Shown here: in pieces, positions 38,457 to 46,345 of the stretch | Numbering within the stretch: position 1 is the first letter of the stretch | How the letters are laid out: every line of letters begins with the position of its first letter | Source of the DNA: Acetobacteraceae bacterium | GTDB lineage: Bacteria > Pseudomonadota > Alphaproteobacteria > Acetobacterales > Acetobacteraceae | Length of the DNA: 64,000 bases | Direction: 5' to 3' | NCBI GenBank assembly: GCA_947455205.1 | Contig: CANGNF010000013.1 | Span: forward strand, 51,109 to 115,108 | Notes under the pieces: generated by a model | The model's input: only the letters and a program-made list of their open reading frames with translations | What the model was told of the DNA's origin: nothing | Database searches by the model: none | Made by a program: the position numbers and the translations under genes

Positions 38457-38750
38457 TCATCCGCCATCGGCCGCCGAGAGATCCTCGAACAGAGCCTGGG
38501 CCTCGGCCGGCGGGCCGCGCCTGGCGGCCAGCGCCAGCACGCGCCACACCCTGACTTGATGCTGCCAGGGAAAGGTCAGCACATCGCCGGGGCGCAGCTT
38601 GGCGTGCGGCTTTTCGGTCGGCTGGCGGTTGACCCGGAAGCCGCCGCGTTCCACCGCGCGGGTGCAGTCGGCCCGCGCCTTGGCCAGCCTGGCGCACCAG
38701 AGCCACTTGTCCAACCGCTGCCAGTCACGGTCTTCAGTGTCTCCAGGCAC
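38457..38750 (-). CDS. S4-domain RNA-binding protein (Hsp15-like)
   Basis: A 97-residue protein. The S4 fold is visible from QRLDKWLWCARLAKARADCTRAVERGGFRVNR, followed by KLRPGDVLTF. It is like heat-shock protein 15, which binds stalled 50S subunits. GTG 38750 follows the helicase stop by nine bases, the same pairing seen in other alphaproteobacteria. Confidence 0.9.
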   Translation of the reverse strand: MPGDTEDRDWQRLDKWLWCARLAKARADCTRAVERGGFRVNRQPTEKPHAKLRPGDVLTFPWQHQVRVWRVLALAARRGPPAEAQALFEDLSAADGG

Positions 38751-38759
38751 GCCCAGGCG

Positions 38760-41700
38760 CTACTTCAGCTTGAGCCTGGCCAGGATGGCGAAGGGCGAAT
38801 CCGCCGCCGGGTCGCTGTTGGCCGGGCCGAGGATCTGCTGCTCGCGCGGCTGGCCACCACTGCCGCCGCGGTCGCGGTCGCGGCCACCCTCCGGGCGCTT
38901 GGACCAAGGGCGGTCGCCGCCGCCACCCGGGCCGCGGTTGCCACCGGGGCCACCCGGGCCGCCGGGACCACGGCCGAAGTCGCGGCGCGGGCCACGGTCC
39001 TTGCCCTGGCTGGCGTAGTCGGGGCGGGACGGCTTTTCCACCGGCGGGCGCGGCGGGCCGTAGAAGCCATCCGGCAGCACCATGGCAATGGTCTGCACCG
39101 GGCGCGACGGCGCCTCGTTGCGGTTGCCCTGGTAGCGGTCGCCACCCCGGTTGCCGTCGCGCTGCCCGTCGCGAGGACCGCGCGGGCCCTGGTCGCGGTT
39201 GCCGTAGGGGCGATCCCCCTGGGGACGGTCGCCCTGGGGGCGCGGCGTATAGGCGCGGTCGCCCTGCGGGCGCTCACCCTGCGGGCGCTCACCCTGCGGC
39301 CGATCCCCTTGCGGCCGGTCGCCACGCGGGCGGTCGCGGTAGGGGCGGTCGCCGGCCTGGCGCTCGCCTTGCGGGCGTTCGCCCTGGGGGCGGTCACCGG
39401 CCGGGCGTTCGCCGGCGGGGCCCTGGTAGGGGGTGCGGCCATCGCGGCGTGGGCCGCGCTCGCCACCGCGGTTGCGCTCGGGGCGCGGGCCACGCGGCGG
39501 CGGCGCCGGCGGGCCGAACATGCCTTCCGGCATCGGCTCCGGCACCCAGGCCTCGCGCGGGGCGCGTTCCGGCCGCGGGCCACGGGCCTGCTGCTGCGGC
39601 GCCGGGCCGCGCTGGTCGCGGCGCTGGCCCTGGTAGCCGCGCTGCGGCCGGGGCTGGGCAATCCGCACCGGCATCGGCGGGCCGTACATGTTCTCGGCCA
39701 GCGGCTCCGCCTCCATCAGGCGGAAGCCGAGCGCGGTCAGCGCGGGGCCCAGCGTGTCACCCTTCACGCCCAGGCGGCTGGCCAGGTCGGGCGGCGGCGG
39801 CGCCGGGGCGCGGCGGGTCAGGAAGGCGAGTTCGCCGGCAATGCGCTCGGCCACGTCCAGCCGGATCAGCACGGATCCAGCCGGCAGCCAGCCGATGGTC
39901 TCGGCGAAGCCGGCGGGCCAGCCGACCGGCGGCGGCGGGTTCTCCTCGCCCTCGCGGGCGTCGCGGATCTGCAGCGCCACCAGCCCGGCATTGGGCAGGG
40001 CCGGCGTCTCGATGTTGCGGCTCAGCGCCCAGAGCTGGGCGCGCAGCGCCATGGCGCGGGGCTTCAGCGCCTCCGGCAGGAACAGCGCGTAGCGGCCGGC
40101 GCGGATGCCGATGGCCTTCAGCTTCTGCCGCAACTCCGGGCTGACCGTGCCATCCGTGTTGCCCGGCGCCAGGCCCAGCTGCTCGCGCAGCAGGAAGGCC
40201 GGGCCACGCAGCGTGTTGTCGGCCTCGGCCTTGGCTTCCACCGCGGCAATCGCGGCCAGCTCCTTGCCCAGGATGCCCTCGATCCACTTGGCCAGGCGGG
40301 CGCGCACGCGCTCCCGCTGGGCGCCGTCCAGGAACTCGCTGGCCAGCACCTCGATCTGCGGCTTGCCGGGTTCGCTGCCGGGGCGCAGCCGGGCGACCTC
40401 ATGGCCTTCCCACAGCACGCGATGGTTGGGGGAGAGGGTGAAGACCTCGTCCTTGGCCATCTCCAGCCCGGCGACGCGGCGGGGAATTTCCTCCCGCAGC
40501 GCGCGGCGGGCGGCGCGCAGGACCAGCTTGCGCTCCTCCTCCGTCTCGGCGGTGGCGTCGGGGTGGAACAGGAAGCCCTCCACCCGGCCGACGGTGTGGC
40601 CCTCGACCAGCACCTCGCCCTTGCGGGTCACGGCGGAAAGCAGGTCTTCCTCGCCTTCCTCCAGCCGGCGGATCAGCTGCGCGGCGCGGCGGTCCACGAA
40701 GCGGGCGGTCAGTCGTTCATGCAGGGCGTCGGAGACGGCGTCCTCCGCCTTGCGGGCTTCTGCGGCCATTTCGGCGGCATCCTTCAACCAGTCGGCGCGG
40801 GCGGCGATGTAGGACCACACGCGGATATTGGCCAACCTGGCCATCAGGGTGTCGAGGTCGCCCTCGACATTGCTCAGGCCCGCCAGCGAACCGGCGACCC
40901 AATCGCTCTCCAGCACGCCCTTGGTGGCGAGGTTGGTGAAGATGCGGGCGCAGAGCCGGGTGTGGCTGTCATCCGACAGCTTGCGGAAGTCCGGCACCTG
41001 GCAGGCTTCCCACAGCAGCTTCACGCGGGACTTGCCCTGCGCCAGCTGGCGCATCTCGGTCTCGCGCGCCAGCATGGAAAGGGTGATGTGGTCGGTGGCG
41101 TCGTTGCCCTTGGCCAGGCCGGCTTCCGGCGGCGGCGCGGCCAGGCTGTCCAGCAGGGCGTCCACGCTGGTGTAGTCCAGCTCGCTGTTGCGCCAGGCCA
41201 GGGTCTGCAGCGCCTCGAACTGATGGCCCTCGATCTTGTTGACCAGCTCATCCGGCAGCGGCGGGCATTCGCCCGTCACGCCGAAGGTGCCGTCGCGCAT
41301 GCCGCGCCCGGCGCGGCCGGCGATCTGCGCGGCTTCCTGGGCGTTCAGCGCGCGCAGCTGGTGGCCGTCGAACTTCTGCAGCGCGGCGAAGGCGACATGG
41401 TCCACATCCATGTTCAGCCCCATGCCGATGGCATCCGTCGCCACCAGGAAGTCGACTTCACGATCCTGATACAGCGCCACCTGGGCGTTGCGGGTGCGGG
41501 GCGACATGCGGCCCATCACCACGGCGCAACCGCCGCGCTTGCGACGGATCGCCTCGGCAATGGCATAGACCTCGGCGGCCGAGAACGCGACGACGGCGGA
41601 ACGCGCGGGCAGGCGGGTCAGCTTGGCCGGGCCGGCATAGGTCAGCTGGCTCAGGCGCGGGCGGGTTTCCACCTCCGCCTGCGGCACCAGGCGCTGCAGC

Positions 41701-42092
41701 AGCGGGCGGATGGTCTCCGCGCCCATGAACATGGTTTCCACCATGCCGCGGGCGTTCAGCAGCCGGTCGGTGAAGATGTGGCCGCGGTCCGGGTCGGCGC
41801 AGAGCTGGATTTCGTCCACCGCGACGAATTCCACCCGGCGGTCCAGCGGCATGGCCTCCACCGTGCAGGCGAACCACCTGGCTTCCGGCGGGGCGATCTT
41901 CTCCTCGCCGGTGATCAGCGCGACGTAGCGTTCACCCTTGGCCGCCACCATGCGGTCGTAGTTTTCCCGCGCCAGCAGGCGCAGCGGAAAGCCGATGATG
42001 CCGCTGGCATGCGCCAGCAGCCTGGTGATGGCCAGGTGCGTCTTGCCGGTATTGGTCGGCCCGAGAACGGCCTTCACACGCGCTTCGAACAT
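38760..42092 (-). CDS. SUV3-like superfamily 2 helicase with long RG-rich tail
   Basis: A 1110-residue protein. Residues 1-350 are a helicase core with Walker A GPTNTGKTHLA (about 11-21), DEIQL (about 93) and QIAGRAGRG (about 262), as in the mitochondrial RNA helicase SUV3. The middle region (350-790) is conserved in alphaproteobacterial homologues. From about residue 800 the chain is disordered: Arg/Gly/Pro/Gln-rich, with GDRPQ/GERPQ pentapeptide repeats (891-945), GG-rich stretches and a short conserved-looking end (DSPFAILARLKLK). It is probably an RNA helicase in RNA turnover; the tail probably binds RNA. Confidence 0.9.
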   Translation of the reverse strand: MFEARVKAVLGPTNTGKTHLAITRLLAHASGIIGFPLRLLARENYDRMVAAKGERYVALITGEEKIAPPEARWFACTVEAMPLDRRVEFVAVDEIQLCADPDRGHIFTDRLLNARGMVETMFMGAETIRPLLQRLVPQAEVETRPRLSQLTYAGPAKLTRLPARSAVVAFSAAEVYAIAEAIRRKRGGCAVVMGRMSPRTRNAQVALYQDREVDFLVATDAIGMGLNMDVDHVAFAALQKFDGHQLRALNAQEAAQIAGRAGRGMRDGTFGVTGECPPLPDELVNKIEGHQFEALQTLAWRNSELDYTSVDALLDSLAAPPPEAGLAKGNDATDHITLSMLARETEMRQLAQGKSRVKLLWEACQVPDFRKLSDDSHTRLCARIFTNLATKGVLESDWVAGSLAGLSNVEGDLDTLMARLANIRVWSYIAARADWLKDAAEMAAEARKAEDAVSDALHERLTARFVDRRAAQLIRRLEEGEEDLLSAVTRKGEVLVEGHTVGRVEGFLFHPDATAETEEERKLVLRAARRALREEIPRRVAGLEMAKDEVFTLSPNHRVLWEGHEVARLRPGSEPGKPQIEVLASEFLDGAQRERVRARLAKWIEGILGKELAAIAAVEAKAEADNTLRGPAFLLREQLGLAPGNTDGTVSPELRQKLKAIGIRAGRYALFLPEALKPRAMALRAQLWALSRNIETPALPNAGLVALQIRDAREGEENPPPPVGWPAGFAETIGWLPAGSVLIRLDVAERIAGELAFLTRRAPAPPPPDLASRLGVKGDTLGPALTALGFRLMEAEPLAENMYGPPMPVRIAQPRPQRGYQGQRRDQRGPAPQQQARGPRPERAPREAWVPEPMPEGMFGPPAPPPRGPRPERNRGGERGPRRDGRTPYQGPAGERPAGDRPQGERPQGERQAGDRPYRDRPRGDRPQGDRPQGERPQGERPQGDRAYTPRPQGDRPQGDRPYGNRDQGPRGPRDGQRDGNRGGDRYQGNRNEAPSRPVQTIAMVLPDGFYGPPRPPVEKPSRPDYASQGKDRGPRRDFGRGPGGPGGPGGNRGPGGGGDRPWSKRPEGGRDRDRGGSGGQPREQQILGPANSDPAADSPFAILARLKLK
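39256..39420 (-). repeat. Eleven 15-base coding repeats in the helicase tail
   Basis: Eleven consecutive imperfect 15-base units of the CGGTCGCCCTGCGGG type. On the minus strand each encodes a pentapeptide such as GDRPQ or GERPQ. The period is a multiple of three, so gain or loss of units keeps the frame. Less regular related sequence extends on both sides. Confidence 0.8.
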
Positions 42093-42128
42093 GAGGCTGG
42101 CGGTATCCGTGGTGCTGGGGCGGCATCC

Positions 42129-43028
42129 ATGGGCCGGGACGCGCGGGAAGGCAAGCGGGGCGTGCGAAGGTTAGGAATATTATCTTGGTCTTTTGATCGC
42201 TATTTGGTAACGAGTGCGGCGTTGAATGGAGCGAAGGGCACGTCTGAAACCGCTCCCGAGTTGAACTTCGCCGACCTGGCCACGGAGGCCGATATCCGCG
42301 TGGCGATGGCCGATGACCGCTATTGGGAAGCCGGCAATCCCGACCGCGAGAGCTATGTGCAGCAGGTGAGCGACGCCTGGCAGCGGCTGCAGGAAGTGGC
42401 GCAGGCGGCCAACGATGCAGCGCCACCGCGCCGCGGTGCTGAGCCGGTTGGGTCGCCTGGGCCGGACATGCCGCTGGGGCGGCCGACGGTGATCTTCGTG
42501 GGTGGGGCGATGGATGGCGCAAATCAGAACGTGCTTCGTCCCAGTGCAGAGTTCCGCGCCGCCAATCCGGGGATCGATACTTATTATTTTCCACATGATG
42601 ATGCCGAAGGGTTACGCTTGTTGATCGATAGTCTGCCGGCCGGGACCTACACCAGTTTGGTAGGCCATAGCTGGGGCGGCGATACCGCCGCAGCGGTTGC
42701 GGCTGTACTCGGCCGGGATGGACGCCAAATAGACAATCTCGTCACCATCGATCCCGTCCGCCGTGAGGCAGATGCACCCGATACGAACCTCTACAGCGCC
42801 ATTCGCGCTGGGGCTGCCGACTGGACCAATGTGAATGCGACGGGCGGCGGTCGATGGGACAGATCGAACATTATTGCTGGCCTTGGGCGAGACTATGGTG
42901 CTGGCCTGGAGTCGTACGCCCATCGCTTCATCGACGCCCCCGTCAGTCACAGGCAGTTCGGCGTCATGCTTGATGCCCGCGGGGCGGACGGCCTGTCGGC
43001 CATGGACCGGATCACTCGAGTATGGTGA
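42129..43028 (+). CDS. Alpha/beta-hydrolase, possible lipase-type toxin domain
   Basis: About 270-300 residues. A nucleophile elbow VGHSWGGD (Ser codon near 42669), an Asp in VTIDPVRRE and a His in APVSHRQFGVML form a plausible Ser-Asp-His triad. The strand PTVIFVGGAMDGANQ opens the fold. The N-terminal stretch TEADIRVAMADDRYWEAGNPDRESYVQQ resembles a segment of phage virion or polymorphic-toxin proteins. Codon use is less GC-rich than in neighbours. The start is uncertain: ATG 42129 is the longest, but an AT-rich patch at 42165-42215 suggests a promoter there and a start at TTG 42222. No signal peptide is seen. The downstream lipoprotein overlaps its stop. It may be an effector of a secretion system, a truncated larger protein, or an ordinary esterase. 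Confidence 0.65.
   Translation: MGRDAREGKRGVRRLGILSWSFDRYLVTSAALNGAKGTSETAPELNFADLATEADIRVAMADDRYWEAGNPDRESYVQQVSDAWQRLQEVAQAANDAAPPRRGAEPVGSPGPDMPLGRPTVIFVGGAMDGANQNVLRPSAEFRAANPGIDTYYFPHDDAEGLRLLIDSLPAGTYTSLVGHSWGGDTAAAVAAVLGRDGRQIDNLVTIDPVRREADAPDTNLYSAIRAGAADWTNVNATGGGRWDRSNIIAGLGRDYGAGLESYAHRFIDAPVSHRQFGVMLDARGADGLSAMDRITRVW
42165..42215. promoter_or_regulatory. AT-rich patch between divergent helicase and hydrolase genes
   Basis: About 36% GC over 45 bases, against roughly 70% around it. On the minus strand GATAAT (near 42187-42182) is a five-of-six match to a -10 box that could serve the helicase gene. On the plus strand only weak matches are found. The patch probably holds a promoter for one or both genes. 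Confidence 0.4.
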
Positions 43029-43639
43029 CCACCCAGCGCGCCGCGACCCTGTTGGCAGCCTCCCTCCTTCTGTCCGGTTGCGTGCTGTTGCGCGCAGCCG
43101 TGGGAGGGCCGGACATCGATGATCTGCGCGTGCTGGGCATGTCGTTCGTCACGGACATGCCCCCCGGCCCCCACATGTATATGCAGCCGGGGGCGGTGCT
43201 GCCAGCGTTGCGGCTGGAACTGACGACGCGACGAGACCTTGTCGATTTCGCGTCGAGCACTGGCTACAGTGTCGTCTTGAGTGCTTCGGTGTGTGCCGCT
43301 GACGGATATGATCGAAGGCAACGCGTTGCCGTGAAAGGCTGGCTGCTGGCGACCCGGGACGGCAGCTGGGTCGAGCAGCAGCCTGCCACGACGCAGAGCA
43401 GCGACAGCGGGCTGTTCAGCTACTTTGCCTATTTCTACCTCACCACCTCGGCCGGTTTTGCGGCGCGGCATGGTGATGCTGCCGATCAATTTGTCACCCA
43501 TGATCTGCGGCGCGACCATAAGGACCTCTGCGTCATCCTTTCGGGCGGCGACATGCTGGGTGGGCGGCACCGCTCCAACACCGTCCGCATCCCCGCAGCC
43601 GCCATCCGCGCCGCGCTGGCCGCTGCCCCCGCCGAGTGA
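43022..43639 (+). CDS. Putative lipoprotein, candidate immunity partner of the upstream hydrolase
   Basis: A 205-residue protein with a lipoprotein signal and lipobox LLSGC (Cys20). The mature part has no recognised domain; it contains DLRVLGMSFVTDMPPGPHMY, a central charged region and a hydrophobic stretch FSYFAYFYLTTSAGF. ATG 43022 overlaps the hydrolase stop by seven bases, implying coupled translation. It would be anchored to the periplasmic face of a membrane, which is where immunity proteins against periplasmic lipase effectors usually sit. The function is otherwise unknown. Confidence 0.7.
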   Translation: MVTTQRAATLLAASLLLSGCVLLRAAVGGPDIDDLRVLGMSFVTDMPPGPHMYMQPGAVLPALRLELTTRRDLVDFASSTGYSVVLSASVCAADGYDRRQRVAVKGWLLATRDGSWVEQQPATTQSSDSGLFSYFAYFYLTTSAGFAARHGDAADQFVTHDLRRDHKDLCVILSGGDMLGGRHRSNTVRIPAAAIRAALAAAPAE

Positions 43640-43672
43640 CTCGCCCCGGCCGCTGGGCTAAGCCCGGCCGGC

Positions 43673-44806
43673 ATGTCGCCCATCGCCCGCTTCGCCCTGC
43701 TGTTCGCCGCGCAATTCGCCGCGGTGGGCGTGCTGATGCCGTTCTTTCCGGCGGTGCTGCGCGACCATGGGCTGACGCCGGGGGAGATTTCCGCCGTGCT
43801 GGCAACAGGCTCCGCGGTGCGGCTGTTCGCCTCTCCCACCATGGGCCGGGCGGCGGACCGGCTGGGCGATGCCCGGCTGGTGCTGGCCGCCGGCGCGGTG
43901 CTGGCGGCCTGCACCACCACCGGCTTCGCCTGGGGCAGCGGGTTCTGGATGCTGTTGGTGGTCGCCTTCTTCCATGCGCTGTGCATGGCGCCGTTGGCCC
44001 CGCTGGGGGATGCGCTGGCGGTGGCGGCGGCGCGGCGAGAGGGGTTCGACTATGGCCGGGCGCGCTCGGCCGGGTCGGCCAGCTTCATCCTGGCCGCTGT
44101 CGTCGCCGGGCAGGTGGTGGCGGCCTTCGGCACCTTCGCCGTGGTCTGGCTGTTCAGCCTGTGCCTGCTGGCCACCGCGGGCTTTGCGCTGGCGCTGCCG
44201 CGCAGCCCACATGCGGCGCGCGGCGGCGGCGGCTTCCGCGCGCCGTTCCGCGACCCGGCCTTCCGGGTGCTGCTGCCGCTCTCGGGCCTCGTTCAGGGCA
44301 GCCACGCCTTGTACTACGCCTTCGGTACCATCCATTGGCAGGCGGCGGGGCTTTCGCCCGGTGTCATCGGCCTGCTGTGGGGGGAAGGCGTGGTGGCCGA
44401 GGTGGCGCTGTTCCTGTGGGGCAAGCCGCTGGTGGACCGGCTGGGCGCGCCGGGCATGGCGCTGCTGGCGACGGGCGCGGGCGTGCTGCGCTGGGCGGTG
44501 ACGGCCGAGACCACCTGGCTGCCGGCGCTGGCCCTGGTGCAGTTGCTGCACGCCGCCACCTTCGGCGCCATGCACCTGGGCGCCATGCGGGTGCTGGCGG
44601 GCATGCCGGTGCACCTGGCCGCCACGGCGCAGACCCAGCACGCCTCGCTGGGCATCGGCCTGGCCTTCGGCGTGCTGACCTTCGGCTCCGGTCAATTATA
44701 TGCGCGGGCCGGGGGCCAGGCGTTCTGGGCCATGGCGGCGCTGTGCGCGCTGGCGGTGCCGCTGGCCCTGGCGCTGCGCGGGGCGCTGGCGCGGCGGCCG
44801 GGCTGA
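43673..44806 (+). CDS. MFS transporter (MFS_1-like, HcaT/phenylpropionate permease type)
   Basis: A 377-residue membrane protein with about 12 hydrophobic segments. It starts RFALLFAAQFAAVGVLMPFFPAVLRDHGLTPGEI, and ASPTMGRAADRLGDARLVL is the loop after TM2. The pattern resembles the HcaT/PucC-like MFS_1 group; the substrate is unknown. ATG 43673 lies 34 bases after the lipoprotein gene with no strong ribosome binding site. Confidence 0.87.
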   Translation: MSPIARFALLFAAQFAAVGVLMPFFPAVLRDHGLTPGEISAVLATGSAVRLFASPTMGRAADRLGDARLVLAAGAVLAACTTTGFAWGSGFWMLLVVAFFHALCMAPLAPLGDALAVAAARREGFDYGRARSAGSASFILAAVVAGQVVAAFGTFAVVWLFSLCLLATAGFALALPRSPHAARGGGGFRAPFRDPAFRVLLPLSGLVQGSHALYYAFGTIHWQAAGLSPGVIGLLWGEGVVAEVALFLWGKPLVDRLGAPGMALLATGAGVLRWAVTAETTWLPALALVQLLHAATFGAMHLGAMRVLAGMPVHLAATAQTQHASLGIGLAFGVLTFGSGQLYARAGGQAFWAMAALCALAVPLALALRGALARRPG

Positions 44807-44914
44807 ACCGGGGGCGCGCTGCGCCGCCTTCGGACAGATGTGACAACGAAAATCTTGAAAACCGCCGCGGTTTTGCGGTCTGCTGCGCCGATCGGGGATG
44901 TTGGGAGCGGGCGC

Positions 44915-46144
44915 ATGCTCTTCCACGCGGTCCTGAACCGGATGATCCAGCGCGGCACGCTGACGGTGCACACCCCGGGCGGCCGGGTGGCGCACTACGG
45001 CAATGGCGACATGCCGCAGGCCACGATCAGCATCGGCAGCTATCGGGCGATGCGCCGGCTGCTGCTGAACCCCGCCCTGGCGCTGGGCGAGTTGTACATG
45101 GAAGGCGAGCTGGTGCCCGGCGAGGGCCAGCTCTACCAGCTGCTGGACCTGGTGATGCTGAACCAGCACGAGGGCGCCGGCCACGCGGTGGAGGCGCTGC
45201 GCCAGGCCACCCGCCTGCTGAGGCGGCGCTGGGACCAGCTGAACCCGGCCGGCCGCGCCCGCCGCAACGTGGCGCACCACTACGACCTGAACGGCCGGCT
45301 CTACGCCCTGCTGCTGGACCGGGACCGGCAGTATTCCTGCGCCTACTTCCGCGAGGGGAGCGAGACGCTGGAGGCGGCGCAGCAGGCCAAGCTGCGGCAC
45401 ATCGCCGCCAAGCTGTGCCTGGTGCGGCCGGGGCTGGAGGTGCTGGACATCGGCTGCGGCTGGGGCGGCATGGCGCTGCACCTGGCGCGGGAATGGGGCG
45501 CACGCGTCACCGGCATCACGCTGAGCGAGGAGCAGCTGGGCGTGGCCCGGCAGCGCGCCGCCGAGGCCGGGCTGGACGGCCAGGTGCGGTTCGAGCTGAT
45601 GGACTACCGCGACTGGCGCCAGCCGGTGGACCGCATCGTCTCGGTCGGCATGTTCGAGCATGTGGGCGTGAACCACTACGACCGCTTCTTCGGCGTGGTG
45701 AAGCGGGCGCTGGCGGCGGATGGCGTGGCGCTGGTGCACAGCATCGGCCGCCAGTCCGGCCCCGGCGCGACCGGGCCGTGGATCAGGAAGTACATCTTTC
45801 CCGGCGGCTATTCCCCGGCGCTGTCGGAGGTATTGCCGGCGGTGGAGCGCAGCGGGCTGTGGCTGACCGACGTGGAGATCCTGCGGCTGCACTATGCCGA
45901 GACCATCGGCCATTGGCGCCGCCGCTTCGCCGCCAACCGGGACGCGATCGCCGCGCTGTACGATGAGCGATTCTGCCGGATGTTCGAGTTCTACCTGGTG
46001 GCCAGCGAACTGTGCTTCCGCCGGTCCGACCACATGAACTTCCAGTTGCAACTGGCCCCCGGCCGGGACGCGGTGCCGCTGGTGCGCGACTACATGGCGC
46101 GGGCGGAGGGCGAGGCGGCGGCGCGGGCGCGGGTTTCGGCGTAG
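44915..46144 (+). CDS. cfa: Cyclopropane-fatty-acyl-phospholipid synthase family protein
   Basis: A 409-residue SAM-dependent enzyme that adds a methylene bridge to unsaturated membrane lipids. The SAM-binding motif VLDIGCGWGGMALHLA is near residue 178, and SVGMFEHVGVNHYDRFF and HSIGRQ are family signatures. ATG 44915 is chosen for its GGGAG seven bases upstream and because homologues begin at the equivalent LFHAVLNRMIQRGTL. A GTG at 44840 would add 25 unconserved residues. The 108 bases upstream (44807-44914) may contain its promoter. Confidence 0.92.
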   Translation: MLFHAVLNRMIQRGTLTVHTPGGRVAHYGNGDMPQATISIGSYRAMRRLLLNPALALGELYMEGELVPGEGQLYQLLDLVMLNQHEGAGHAVEALRQATRLLRRRWDQLNPAGRARRNVAHHYDLNGRLYALLLDRDRQYSCAYFREGSETLEAAQQAKLRHIAAKLCLVRPGLEVLDIGCGWGGMALHLAREWGARVTGITLSEEQLGVARQRAAEAGLDGQVRFELMDYRDWRQPVDRIVSVGMFEHVGVNHYDRFFGVVKRALAADGVALVHSIGRQSGPGATGPWIRKYIFPGGYSPALSEVLPAVERSGLWLTDVEILRLHYAETIGHWRRRFAANRDAIAALYDERFCRMFEFYLVASELCFRRSDHMNFQLQLAPGRDAVPLVRDYMARAEGEAAARARVSA

Positions 46145-46270
46145 CGGCGGCCGCCACCTTGCCGCCACGGGGCGAAACCGGCGGCTTTCGGCGGGAGACG
46201 GCGGACTGATTTCGGTGCCGTGTCTCAGCCGGCTGCGTCCGGGCTGCCCGGCCGGCCGCATCCGCCCCCG

Positions 46271-46289
46271 TTATCCACCGCAATCCACA
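46271..46289. promoter_or_regulatory. DnaA-box-like pair upstream of dnaB
   Basis: TTATCCACC (46271-46279) matches the DnaA box TTATCCACA at eight of nine positions. It is followed immediately by CAATCCACA (46281-46289), a seven-of-nine match in the same orientation. They lie in the 201-base gap (46145-46345) before dnaB, which otherwise shows no gene. Two adjacent boxes could allow DnaA control of dnaB. Confidence 0.35.
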
Positions 46290-46345
46290 GGCTGTGTGCC
46301 TGCAACAGGGGGCGCCAGCGGCGACCGGGTGGGCTAGAAGGGGGG

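Noticed and set aside
38433..42128. Long plus-strand open frame opposite the helicase and S4 genes, continuous with the hydrolase
   Set aside because: High GC keeps the antisense frame open. The helicase on the other strand has clear motifs, so only the section after about 42.1 kb is real.
42129..43639. Prophage remnant
   Set aside because: No integrase, portal, tail or attachment-site repeats are seen; only a short N-terminal resemblance to phage-type proteins.
44840..44914. Longer N-terminus of the cyclopropane synthase from GTG 44840
   Set aside because: The extra 25 residues do not look like the family N-terminus, and ATG 44915 has a good ribosome binding site.
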